Positions 12,498-24,077 of a stretch of DNA of 64,000 nucleotides are shown here, piece by piece. The stretch is from contig LATX02000182.1 in NCBI GenBank assembly GCA_001466705.2, positions 701,355 through 765,354 of the forward strand. Reading direction: 5' to 3'. The translations under genes were made by a program, and so were the position numbers. The DNA comes from Moniliophthora roreri (lineage: Eukaryota; Basidiomycota; Agaricomycetes; Agaricales; Marasmiaceae). The notes under the pieces were generated by a model, which saw only the letters and a program-made list of their open reading frames with translations, was not told the DNA's origin and made no database searches. The stretch's first letter is position 1. Each line of letters starts with the position of its first letter.

Positions 12498-12747
12498 GAC
12501 CGTTTATCAAGAGCTCTTGCACAGCTCCCCAATAATAGCTCCGTCAATAACTCGGGTCGACGTCGAAAGGCTCTATGAAAACGGGGAAGAAAATATAAGT
12601 TAAAATATGCCTATAAAGATGTGGAGTTTAAGTCCTTTAGTAGTACATTTGTGTGTGTGGGTACAAGAGGAGACAGGTGAGGAACGGCCATAGCAATTTT
12701 CTGCCCGGGTGCAGCGCTTGATTTCATACCACCACCTCGTCGCGACA
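12498..12747. promoter_or_regulatory. Shared divergent promoter region SET2/RPA49
   Basis: Only 250 bases separate the two start codons, so both promoters must lie here. I see no clear TATA box in either direction and did not identify a specific factor site. Confidence 0.45.
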
Positions 12748-14437
12748 ATGACCTTGGTAGCGAGCATGGCTCTTTCAAAGAAGAGAAAGCGCGACGATTC
12801 TCCAGAAAGGAATGGTTTATCGTTCAAGTTGGCTGATTCCTCAAAATCTGGGGCTTTGGGACCTCTTCTCGGTGAGTACATCTGTGACATACAGATCGAC
12901 TAAAATTAATCATCGGGTCTACTCTTTCAGTGAGCTTTCCTGCCATTCAAGCACCAGAGTCTACAATATTCAAATGCTACGCTCCCGATGGTCAAGTGAA
13001 GGAAGGGAGAATGGACGTGGTGGGAGAAACACCAGATATCGAATTCGCGTCGCATTTTGTAGAATCTCAGCGTGCTGCCAACTCGGGTTGTCGGTGAGTA
13101 CATGCATTTTACACCGTATGAGCCATTCATTTGAATATTATTTTTTCAGATACATGTTAGCCGTGCACAACCGTCGAACATCATCTTTGACTGTACTTCC
13201 TACACCAAAAATACCTCATATTCTCACGCGGAGTGTGAAGGCTCTTAAAACCGATCCAGGCGAGTCTGCACCATCTGCATTAGCTTATCGAGAGGCAAGA
13301 ACTGCGCTTGGAGAGACCTTTGGAACCAAAAAGGCAAGGGCGGCCATTAGAGCAGAGGAACGAAACCGTGTCGATGTCAACGCAATGCAAGGAGTCATGC
13401 AGCATGTAATGGATGGTATTGAGAAGGGTGCTGAGAACCTGATGACCACTGGTGCGTCATCCAAACCATCCGCTGCGTTGGAGTTGATTATTGACTGTGT
13501 GTTTGCGCAGAGGAAGCAAAGGAGACCGAAGATAGCAATCGTCTCATACCAAAATTCAATGCTACGACTTCAGATCCTGCAGAAGTCTATCCTCTCCATA
13601 ATATCATACCTGAAGCCGAGTGGAAGATCATCAATACCTCAGAGTTTGATACTACAAAATTGGCCGGAGATATGACTGGTTTGCTCCCAACGGCACGGCC
13701 AGAATGGATCCAGAACCACCTGAAGTCATTGGAGAACGTCAGTAGTCCAAAGGCAGCAAGGAAAACATGGTAAGGCAATATCTACTTTGCCAGCACCCAG
13801 ATCTGACCCTCGTTCAGGAAACTAGTCTACTATGTCTCTGCACTATTCCAGCTACGTTGGATAACAGGTCGGAAGGGTCTATCGAAAGACATCATTCATC
13901 GGAAGATGAAGGGTGTTCCTACAATAATCGTGGATGGTTTATTGTCGAGATTCACCGAAACATCCCGAGATAATTCTGCATTGTATGTCTTCAACGGCAT
14001 CTCTGTAATACGAGACTTAACTCTTTGCTCAGACACTCATTAACTTCAGGGATGGAGACCAAACTACTAGCATACTTACTTGCTTTGTGTTTGAGGGTTG
14101 ACGGCTATGCCTCCAACCCTGAAGTCATCGCAAGGGATCTCAGTCTTCCCGCTGCAAGGCATGTATACTGTATTGTAATAGGGTCACATTAACACCGCTT
14201 ACACTGCCTGCAGAGTCAACGAGCTGTTCAGGAACTTGGGTGGGTACAAAGGTTGAGCTTGTCGTTGCCTGTGAATTAATGGCCCATTTCTATGCAGGCT
14301 GTAAAATAAAGAAAATGACTGAGGGTCAATTAGCCAAGGCTGGTTTATCAAAGTCCTTGGGGAACACAAAGATGGCGGTTCTGACGGCACCGGTGGAATT
14401 TCCAAAGGTTTCTCGAGGCAAGAAAGCGAGAAGATAG
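12748..14437 (+). CDS. RPA49: DNA-directed RNA polymerase I subunit RPA49
   Basis: Pol I-specific subunit that, with RPA34, acts like a built-in TFIIF/TFIIE and supports rRNA synthesis in the nucleolus. ATG 12748 (a second in-frame ATG is at 12766) gives a basic start, KKRKRDD. The N-terminal dimerisation domain follows after an intron (FPAIQAPESTIFKCYAPDG, EFASHFVESQRAAN), then RYMLAVHNRRTSSLTVLPTP and a linker. The C-terminal tandem winged-helix part includes YPLHNIIPEAEW, PEWIQNHLKSLEN, YYVSALFQLRW, IIVDGLLSRFTE, LLAYLLALCLRVDGYASNP and DLSLPAARVNELFRNLG, with a basic end at TAG 14435-14437. Several short introns are present. Length and order match fungal RPA49. Confidence 0.9.
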
Positions 14438-15039
14438 CCTTTCTGCTGTATCATCTCCTGTTTCACGAGCCGGGTACCTCATTATTTGACTTATCGGCGT
14501 GTTGTCGTTGATCATCCTTGGTTTTTGATGATAGACGAAAAACGGAGTTGGGTGCTGGGCCGCTGGAGATGGATGCTGGCCCACAGGGGTTGCAGTTAGC
14601 GACGGCTTGCTCATTCAGTACAATAGACATCGCATCATCATGCGAGGAACTACTCGTTGTCAACACTCAAAATGAATAGTTAGCGCTCACATACAACTGA
14701 AAATTGCCGTCACCCCGATCGAGAATTTGGGTTAAACTTCCTCCACCACAGTGACTATGCTTCGAAGCCCGTAGCCTGTCAGAAGTGGTCTCTTATACAT
14801 ATTCCTCAGGCATAGGTGGGAGGAACCGTAGTGCGATCGGATCTCGGGGCAGCCCCGCTCCGCAGTCCGTCGCGTGGTATATTGGTCAAAACAGTTCACC
14901 ACTCGTTCAAATTTACTGTGCCGCGTCTCCGCAGCATCATGATAAAAAGTGCAACATCGACAGCAGCTAATAACGAACGATAACCTTACCCTCACCTCAA
15001 TAGGCCATATACAGCAGACGCTGTCCTAGTTCCATCCTC
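14438..15039. other. Intergenic
   Basis: No supported gene. Minus-strand frames (14348-14666, 14732-14995) overlap the end of RPA49 or lack any recognisable feature. Confidence 0.45.
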
Positions 15040-15603
15040 ATGAGCTTCGACCTTTACAACTATCCAGAGGCTTCTACATCTCTTAAGGCGGCCTCCTCTG
15101 CATCCACATCCTCACTTGTCCTGATGGATCCCTACACATCATCCCCTCGCCAATCACCTTTCATCGAAACCCCTACACAACGTCGTTCACGGTATAGATT
15201 CCTGGAACAGGAGAAGGAGAAGGACACGTCTCGTATAGCGAGCTGGGTACAGAGCCAAGTCGAAAACAGTGCCCTCATGATCTCCCTGGCCCAAATGGCT
15301 GCGGCTGGCCACGGTCGTGATCGGTCGAGCAGGAGACATAGAAGACCCGAGCCTCAACCACGTATCGCGGAATGTCACTTTACTTCGCAGTACTGCGGTT
15401 CGGAGTATGAGCTGGAGGATACATTTTACTCCCCAATACCCCTTTCGCAGCCGAAAGCTCGCAGTCGATATCATAATCCTTCACTCACACCACATTTCTC
15501 TTCCTCCTACTCGACCCCTGTTGTGTCATTAAAATCCTCGCGGCGGCGGCGATCGCGCTGGACGAACCCGAATCTCGCTACCATACCCGAGCTCGAAGAG
15601 TAA
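15040..15603 (+). CDS. Hypothetical Ser/Arg-rich protein, single exon
   Basis: An intronless 187-residue frame from ATG 15040 to TAA 15603. I do not recognise a family. The N-terminal third is Ser/Thr/Pro-rich, the middle has a charged helix (RRSRYRFLEQEKEKDTSRIA) followed by SWVQSQVENSALMISLAQMA, and the C-terminus is basic (KSSRRRRSRW) and ends ATIPELEE. No signal peptide or membrane segment. The ordered middle helix and conserved-looking end make it a likely real gene rather than chance. Confidence 0.55.
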   Translation: MSFDLYNYPEASTSLKAASSASTSSLVLMDPYTSSPRQSPFIETPTQRRSRYRFLEQEKEKDTSRIASWVQSQVENSALMISLAQMAAAGHGRDRSSRRHRRPEPQPRIAECHFTSQYCGSEYELEDTFYSPIPLSQPKARSRYHNPSLTPHFSSSYSTPVVSLKSSRRRRSRWTNPNLATIPELEE

Positions 15604-16565
15604 ATGGGCAGTCTCCCGAGAGGAGTACATATCATTTTGCATCATCATTCCTGAATCCGCAGTATTGCATACCAAGAAATGGTCACGTACGCGGTGCCTA
15701 TACATATTCGCATTCGGGGAATTCGGAGTTTTCTATTCCGACGCATCGTTTCGCATTTCTGCTGTGTGTTATCCCAGGGTTCAGACTTGGATATCGCTGT
15801 ATGCAGGGAGAAAAGCTTTCTCATGACGAATTCGTCATTCACGGACTCTAGTACTCACAACTCATACTCATTCGCGTTCGCACTCTCATTCGCATTCTCA
15901 TTCGCATTGGCATATGTATGTTAGTTTCAACCTTTCAGTGTTTTAATTATGTGCTTGGGTAATCAAGGTCATCTTGCATTCTGAAAGTAATTGATTAAGC
16001 ACTCGATTTCGTTTTCTCCGGCGGCGTACCCCAAGACTTGGCTCGTAAGTAAAACAAAGTAGACATGAATCATTATTCCACGTGACCTCAGGGTACTAGG
16101 GTATGTACAGCTACTCTAGCGGATATCAGCATAACGAACGGACGGCATATTATAGTAATGCCTTCATGATCATAAAAAGCAACCGAGAACTCCTTTAAAA
16201 AAAAATAACGAAATTTCCCAACTAGTGAACTATGGACCAGAAACTACATCTCGGTTTAAGGATTACTCCGGATCACCTGAAGAGGTTGACAATGCCTATG
16301 ACGACTAAATAAAGGAGTTAGCACAGAGGACTGCGCTGAGTAGACGCAGAGGTAACTCAACTGATTACCGGCACAAGCAACGTTGTCACAATGACTCTGA
16401 GCGTTTTATAAAGTATAGCAACTAGACGGGACGGGGTGTTAGTAAAAGAACAGATTTGAGGACCGAATGCCGAACGTACAAACAATGCTGAGCAGAATCT
16501 CTGCTACTTCCAGGCAAATGACTATACGGAGGAAGTCTGAGTTGGAATGATGCAGGTTGATGAAT
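15604..16565. other. Intergenic with short ATTCGC-type repeat
   Basis: No gene seen. At about 15,868-15,910 a simple sequence of TCGCATTC/TCGCGTTC units repeats several times. An A-run sits at 16,197-16,204. Confidence 0.5.
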
Positions 16566-17198
16566 TCATTGACAAAACTCACGCAGTAAAACCCATAATA
16601 TCCCGCGTACAGCCTGCCAAGGTACCAACAACACCTGCATTATCTGCGTAACCAATCCCGTTTGTCCCTTCAAACTTTTCTTCAACCCGCGACATGTCCG
16701 ACGAGTCTGGAAATGAAGCTCGTCGACGGAATTTTTGATGTGTGATTTGACCTTTTTTAGAGGTCGGGAAAGGGTGTATCGTATATGACGGAAAACTGTT
16801 CGTGTAGAAGGGGAGGATGATTGTGGACATGACTTTGAGTGACCCGTGGGCGCAGCAGTAGCAGCGGTAGCAGATGATGATGAAGACGAATAGCAACCCG
16901 GATTGGGCTGTTCGGTGAGAGGACAAGAGCCGTCGTAACTAGATGGTTTTCGAAAGTGGGAAAGACCAAATCCCGGTTTTGATTTCCGTGTTGGGCTGGC
17001 AGTGCGTCTTTTAGCGCGGCCAGCTGCGCTATCAGGATACGAGCGATGGAATCCATCACCTTCGGAGCACTCGGGCTCGGTATCAGGGCTACGAGAGTCA
17101 TCCCTTCCCCCCTTAACAAACGAATCAAGTTGAGAGTAATGCTGTGTTCGACTTGAGCAACTTCCTTGCCAGGAGGTGATTTTCGTAAGCTTTGGCAT
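16566..17198 (-). CDS. Hypothetical Ser-rich basic protein
   Basis: Minus-strand frame of about 210 residues from ATG 17198. The frame is open for 25 codons further upstream without a methionine, so another 5' exon is possible. The sequence is Ser/Pro/Arg-rich with a run of Ser near 16,890; the end is more ordered: FRHIRYTLSRPLKKVKSHIK then a hydrophobic tail, MQVLLVPWQAVRGILWVLL, ending EFCQ. The tail could be a C-terminal membrane anchor. No family recognised. Confidence 0.4.
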   Translation of the reverse strand: MPKLTKITSWQGSCSSRTQHYSQLDSFVKGGRDDSRSPDTEPECSEGDGFHRSYPDSAAGRAKRRTASPTRKSKPGFGLSHFRKPSSYDGSCPLTEQPNPGCYSSSSSSATAATAAPTGHSKSCPQSSSPSTRTVFRHIRYTLSRPLKKVKSHIKNSVDELHFQTRRTCRGLKKSLKGQTGLVTQIMQVLLVPWQAVRGILWVLLREFCQ

Positions 17199-19133
17199 CT
17201 TCTGGGATCGTGATAGAGCAGAACCGTGATTCGCTGTTGGGGGGAGAAGGATGGGATGAGCGGTGGACAGCAAACGAGTGTCGTCAAGCCCTTAGAGACA
17301 TGCCAGCCGGTATATATTTCGGTTGTGATACATAAAACATCGAACGATTCGCGAGGCAAGCCCGGTTTTCCCTTTTTGGAAATTTAGATCGGTTAGCAAA
17401 AACATCCCCATGGCGCGAGAGTTGTGGGCGCAGATAAGGAGGCGCGTCCATAGGGCTGTCTATAGGGGAGGCTGAGCCGACCGGGCTCGTTTCAGAGGGG
17501 TTCTGATTTCGAGTACTTTTATAAGGCAGAAGAGAGGCCAGGGAGATCTGATAATGAGAAAGAAAACACTTGAGCTAACTGATAGTAGCTAGTCTTTCTC
17601 GTGTCAAACTTCTTCGTTTCCAAGGGTTGTGCTCTAATCTGGTGCTTCTGGCATCGAAGATGCAACTGACATCCTTTATGAATCCAGCACAAATGATGCG
17701 GGGTTCCCATGATTATTTTCGGAGGTTCTGTACATTGATGTGAGATGTAGTCCAGCGGGGTATCAGCATCAACGGTCGTAATCCGTTAAATTGGTGCGGA
17801 GACCCAGATAAAATTTGTTGCAGGAATGCTACACAGATTCGTAAGCGCTAGGTCGAGACTCGAGCCGCCAATGCTTTTCTGGAGCCAAAAGATTGAGGCG
17901 CCGTGGACCATCAAACGTCAACAATCAAGTGTCGTAAAAAGTTGATCTCGAATCGTTAGTCCGAGTCTCCGTGACGTGACGTTGCATTGGTTCGGAAAGT
18001 GAAGGGCCGTGATACTCGCCATGATGCTCTGCAAAACACACATCATTAGTGTCAGAATTGAGGAAGAAAGGAGTTGAAATCTGCGAGATAAGCCCGTGTT
18101 TCGCCTTTCTTGAACCTTGAATATTCGAATCTTTGAGGCCCTGACAAGAGTCCAGGGTGTTCCTGGCGTTCCACCCGGGAAATAGGCAAGGAAGTAGGGC
18201 TGAATGGTGCTGCCGAGGGGCCCGTTTTTCGCGTACCTTTTACCTTTCATTCTCACTTTGTTCATCATCTTTGGGCCACTGACGGGGTTCTCAGAGTCAA
18301 AACCGCCCCGAGAAATTTGTGAAATGAAGCCCCACACTGTGGCAGCTGGAAGTGTCGAGGCGTGAAAGGAACCATATTGAAGATGTTAATTCTCACAAGG
18401 CATTTTTCAAGGACCCGCATTTGAGCACTCACGAAATCGCTTTTTATCGATCCGGCAGGGTCTGGATCAAACTGATTTGATGCTGGCAGTGACGTTGCAA
18501 TATATGGTCAAACGCGCGGTTGGACGGAATGAAGGAACTGGAACTTGAAGCAGAGACAGGTCAAGAGCAAAATTAGACCATCATGCAAATAGTTGGCCGG
18601 GAGGTGATCAAGAGCTTTGAGTGATGAAGAACATGTCGAAGCACTGCAGTATTAGCAATTGGGGTCAAGATGTAGGGAAGCTGGTTGGAGACGGCGTGAT
18701 ATGACGAGCACAGTAGCGATAAATTGGATTGTTCTGGGGTACACATGGCTGCAGGCAAGCCGCAGGATTGGTTAGAACTGTGATAGCAGATATTGAAACA
18801 GGCATTGGTCAGAAAAAAAATGGTCAAAAGGAGACTGGCGCGGTGTGACACAAAGTGTGACAGTGCAACTCCAGTTTCAAACTGCACACAAGGCTTTACC
18901 CCCTACATTCTCGACCACCACCATCACCGCCGACCTGCACGAGGAGCAGAGCCTCGTGCTCATTGTCCCGGATAGCGAGCAGACATCTCCAACTTCCTCA
19001 GGCGACATTTCTAGCTTCTAGGTTACCCCATCAGCCTTCATTACTACCTCTTCCTCCTCGTCCGACTATAGTCTTCCGCTGCCAATTTAGTTCGGTATCT
19101 CTCTGATGCGCCGAGAAACCCAGTGAACCAAAT
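17199..19133. other. Long intergenic region upstream of the PAK-like kinase
   Basis: About 1.9 kb with no supported gene. Minus-strand frames at 17,519-17,710, 17,918-18,337 and 18,573-18,887 have no recognisable domains. The last few hundred bases (about 18,890-19,133) are pyrimidine-rich and probably form the kinase promoter and 5' leader. Confidence 0.45.
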
Positions 19134-22100
19134 ATGGCCTTCTCTGATAATTCTCCGGGTGCTAATGCATCGTCCTCAAAGTCCTCGCGCTTTTCCTCGC
19201 TGAAGGTTTTTGGCAAATTCTCAAAAGAGAAGGATAGTCTCAAACCGCCTCCACCGCCTCCCAAAGACCCCTTTTACCTCAATAATCGTTCTTTGGTATC
19301 ACTTCATAATACCAACGAATCAATGCCAGCTACCCCCGTCACCCCTCATTCCATAGGAACGGCATATGCTACATCGAATACGGTCCTTGGTTCATCGCAG
19401 TCGCAATATGTTCCAAGTGAGCATTCGAAAAGGCCACCATTGAACGCTACGAGCTCCACGTATTCTTTAGCATCATCATCTGCCTCACTCGTCTCTTCAC
19501 CGTCAGATGCAGGCGCGCCAAGTCTACCACCATTACCGAAGCAGCCCTCGCAGAAAAAGTCTGGCTTTTTCAAATTCAGGCGTGTCACCAAGTCACCCAG
19601 TCTACGAAGTGCGAGCGTTGATGATGAGATGTCATCGTTGCAGTCAAATAGAGAAGATGAGAACATATCAACCCCTTATAATTTCCAGGTGTGTAACCTA
19701 CTTGTTTGTTGAAGAGGATTGGCTGACATTTATCATAGCATAACATTCACGTTGACGATGGGTACGCTTTTTCCTTTATAAGTGGACATTCTTCGAAAAA
19801 AGCTCAATCATCCTTCAGGTTGGCTGGGATGCCGCCGTCATGGACTGTCTCCCTTGCGAAAGCAGGTTTCACTGAGGAAGAAATTGCCGCTATTTATGCT
19901 CGGAAGCAAGCAGGGACGCTGACTCCCGGGAACGACTTTGGCAGCCCATATTATTCATCATATGGAAGCGACCGACCTAAATCCCCGGCAGCCATTTCGA
20001 TAGCTAGCAGTGCAGCGGCCTCATCACTACAGAGACCAGGAACCTCAACATCATCGCACGGGAGTGCTGGCGGAGTCTCGCCTATTCTGACACACCCCGT
20101 ACCACGGTCGACATCTCTCCCTCGCCAATATTCCGATAATTCGCTTAGGCAGACGATCGTCGCGGGGCGCAACTTCTCTCCCAGTCAGAGCCCGAACTTG
20201 GGTCAGCAGCAACAACATGTGATGCGTACGGAGAGGTCTAGAAATAACTCCGCATCTTCAGTGGCATTATCGGTGTCAATACCGATTAGTGAGAGCAGCA
20301 GGTTGCGGCCTAATGCTGTGGCAGTTCAGGGTAATTCGGACGACGAGGCGAGTGGAGCAGAGCATAGGCAGAATCAAAGTAGTAGTAATCCCAGCAGGCA
20401 ACCGAGTCGGAATCCTAGTATCAAGAGTAGGACGGACAGCCCGAGAATGCAACCTTATGTGCCCACTGGTCTGGTCAACATCGCGTCGCAAGGGCCTCAG
20501 CAAGGTTCGCCAGGCTCAAGACCGAGTACACCACCTAGACGGACGTACTTTGTTGCCAACTCGCAGACGCCACCCCAGATGCAGAGCCCACCGCCGTCGT
20601 ACTCAGCTGTTAATGGGATACATCAGCAGTCGATGCAGATGGGCTCTAATGGATATCCAGTGGAGAAGTCGGAGACAGAGAAAGATACGCCAAAACAGAG
20701 AGTTGCCGCTGCTGGTAGACAGCATCACACCCAGGGGAGCACTGATTCTACGAGGTCCCGTTCCTCGTCTCACTCTCAGTCATCTCCATCCCTAGTAACA
20801 CGCTCTCAACCGGAATCGCCATCAAAACGACCACCTTTCAAACATCAATACTCTATTTCATCAGCTTCCCAGCAGAGCAGGGGAAGCAGTAATGGTAGTG
20901 ACCATAGCCCGAAGAGATCTATGAGCACAAGTACAACAACGAGTCGGTCAAGCAAGCGGAGGTCAAAGAGGAATTTCAACAATAACGAGCTGAATCTCAG
21001 TTTGAATCTGGATTTAGGTCTCGATTCATGGACCGAATCACTATTCAGTTCGATGCCATCGGGTAGCCCCACAAAGCCAATGTTCTCTAGCAAAGAGAAT
21101 GAAGACTCGTCATCCGAAAGATCAAAACCGACTTCCACCTTGCCTTCTTCCTCATCGTTGTCATCCTCGCCACCAACGCGTTCAGGTCTAGGAGGTGGGA
21201 ATTCGTTTTTGAGCTCCAGTACGAGTAGAGACACGATCAAGCCCCCTCCGAAAACTGAAGAGCCTTATCGCTCAGTTCTGGATCGTCCACGGCCAAAGCC
21301 TCCTGCACCAGTACTAGGTGTTCCGCCTCGTGTTCACGTCATTGCGGAAGACTCTTCGCCGCTATCTGCCGCCTCTCCTTCAACCACATCATTCACTACA
21401 TCACCAGTAGCATCAGCATCGCCTTTTGCATCCACGTTCGTTACCAATGCTGACCCACCGTCACCACATCAACCTCTATGGACTTTTGCTGGTAGCGGTG
21501 AAAGTCATGGTATGCTTGGCGTTGAGCAGGATGACCGACAGACATTCCCGGTTTCGCCGAACATGATGTCCGAGTACGCACCATCCATCGCATCACCGTC
21601 GCCTAGAGCTGGATTGTTTGACGAGATTGCCGGAATGGTTGGAATACAGCTAGAGGACGAGTATGATGATGAGAATGAGGGCAAGTTGAGTCCTGAGTCT
21701 GCGAGAGGTCGAGGGCAAGGGCAAGGGAGGACTATGGCGCAGAGGAATCAAAGTCCTGCCTTGAGCGAGACTCATAGTCCGACAATTCCTATCAGTCCTG
21801 GGTTTGGACACCTCAATGGTGATGGCCGCGTATTTGGAAACGGGAAGATTAACGCGACTAGTAGGACAGGTAACATGGGTAACAGGATCAGTGCGTACAG
21901 GATACAGGATCGGGATAAGATGCGGAGTGCTTTGGAAGCCGATGCAGAAGGATACGAAAATGGCTGGAGAGAAGAAAAAGGGCAGCTTGGGGAAGAAGAG
22001 GATGATAACATGCTGACCACTGGTGGGAAAAGCAAGTCGAATCGCAATTCCAGTCGCAGCAGCACATCAACCGTGACCACACTAACGGTACGAAACACCC

Positions 22101-24037
22101 CAGCGGGGGTGAAGACGACCGCACCCGGAAAGGTTGATACTGTGGACGCGGTGGATGCAAAGTCTGATGGTCCAGCTGAACGCCCGTCGACTGTCAGGGT
22201 TTCGAATTCTTCAGCTGCGCAGAGGACGGAATCGCCTCGACCGCCGCCACCACTGCCATTACCGCAGCCTCCGCCAGTTCTGTCACCAACAAAGTCTGAG
22301 TTCCCATTAACAAGGTCGAAATCTCCGGCAGCCAGCTTGAAGCATCCTGCATCACCCCAAAGCTCTACCTTTGGAAGTGAAGAAGGATCGGCAGGCCTGT
22401 CCTCCGACGTCTCTTCACGGTTGAGCGGTTCTTCGGTTTCGCAGCTCTCTCCTACAACAGAGACAGACAACGAAGACGAAGACGAACTGGTTTACTATCT
22501 GGAAAGTCCAGGTCCTGGGCAAACAGATTTCAACCGTGGAGTACAGGACTACCGTCATCTCCTGACGTCTACTACTGATACCTTTGGAGGCGTATACAAA
22601 GAGGACAAACACATTGAAAGCCAAGTATCACAAGACGACGACGACGACGACGATGATTACGATCCCGACGACGACGTACTAAGCAGCGGACATACCATCT
22701 CGCACGGCAACGTCATCCCTCCACCCAGGCCTACAATCGTTATCAGCAATGCACCCGTACAATCCGGCCCAATCACCGCTGCGATGCAATCTGCTATCAC
22801 CCCAATAACGCCAGCTCAGCGTTATCCTGGGTGGCTTTCAGAGGTTGTGAAGCCTTTGGAAGAATTCATTGACGAGCCCATTGATCCAAGGGAATACTAC
22901 AGTGACCTCCAGGAAATAGCAGAAGGGGAAAGTGGATCCGTATTCGTCGCCAAAATAACAGAAACGGGGAATATTCACAAACTCAAACTTCCTCCTTTAC
23001 TCAAAGCTCAGGATGCCGACAACCAAATGCGTGGCGTCACCAATCTAGTCGCGATCAAATGTGTTGCTATTATGCCGTCAGGTTCGACAAAACTAGATGA
23101 TTTACGAAGAGAGCTAGTTCTCTTGAGAGGCGTTTCTCATCCTAACATTCTTTCAATGGATGCGTTATATGTTGACCTAGTTGAGGATTCGCTGTGGGTA
23201 AGGATGGAATTAATGGAGCGGAGTCTGGCGGATGTGATTGAGTTAATTGATGGAGGATTAATGTTGCAGGAGCGGATGATCGCAAGATTCACGAGCGACG
23301 TACGTGCAGCTCTTTCTTTCGTAATTCCCTTCTGACCCATGAGTGTCATTCAGATTGTCGAGGCTTTAACATTTCTCCGGAGCCATAACATCGCCCATCG
23401 GGACGTTCGTTCAGATAACTTATTGCTCAATCAACATGGGTTCCTCAAATTGAGTACGCTCTACCTCTTCTTAGCTTTTCACCTGACTGATGGCCCTTCA
23501 GCCGACTTTTCGAATGCCATTAAGCTGCCCAGAGAGCGACCGATGGCTTTTGATCCTGTGGGGGTTTTCTACTGGCAAGCCCCAGAGATCCGAATGTACG
23601 TTTTCACATCTCAAGTTTTCCACAGAATTTCAATCTCATCTTTCTTCTTCCAGCGGTCCTTATAATGCACTCAAGATCGATGTTTGGTCGATGGGTGCAA
23701 CAGTATGGGAAATGGCGCAAGCTCGGCCACCTTTTGCAGACTCGGAGGGAGTTAGTCCCGCTGATAGGTGGCCAGCATTGGACAAGCCACAACTATATTC
23801 TCCTGCATTCCATGATTTCCTTCGTTTATGCTCGGAACCCTATCATTCTCGCCCGGATCCTGATCAACTCACCAAGGTAAGAAATAATTCAGTGATTGCT
23901 CTCTCAAACCCACTGATCCATTCGTTACTCAGAACCCCTTTGTCAAAAACTCATGTGGACGACCAGTCATTATTCAGCTCCTACAGCAATGCACGGCCAT
24001 TGAACAAGCTATTCAACAACGAGAAGACAATTCATGA
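19134..24037 (+). CDS. PAK-like CRIB-domain Ser/Thr kinase with atypical catalytic motifs
   Basis: Member of the STE20/PAK group, which links Rho-type GTPases (Cdc42/Rac) to cell polarity and MAP-kinase signalling. Exons: 19134-19688, 19739-19761, 19819-23299, 23354-23453, 23502-23595, 23654-23876 and 23933-24037. The CRIB/PBD domain is formed across exons 1-3: ISTPYNFQ + HNIHVDDG + LAGMPPSWTVSLAKAGF. A roughly 1,000-residue Ser/Pro/Gln-rich disordered linker with an Asp run near 22,640 follows. The kinase domain begins near 22,890: EIAEGESGSVFVAK (glycine loop), VAIKCV (ATP-binding Lys), RRELVLLRGVSHPNI, HRDVRSDNLLLN (catalytic loop), TDFSNAIKL where DFG is expected, YWQAPEI, then DVWSMGATVWEMA. 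Two motifs are unusual: HRD is followed by V-R rather than I-K, and DFG is DFS. Its stop is only 40 bp from the UTP10 stop (convergent). Confidence 0.85.
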
Positions 24038-24077
24038 TTCAGGAATTCTATACCCAACCGCATCTAATTTAATCGAT

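Noticed and set aside
17918..18337. Minus-strand 139-residue frame
   Set aside because: No domain, no codon or splice support and no neighbour context; could be real but cannot be supported.
20289..22470. Frames on both strands within the kinase linker
   Set aside because: By-products of the Ser/Pro-rich linker; the plus frame continues as one 3.5-kb exon between the CRIB and kinase domains.
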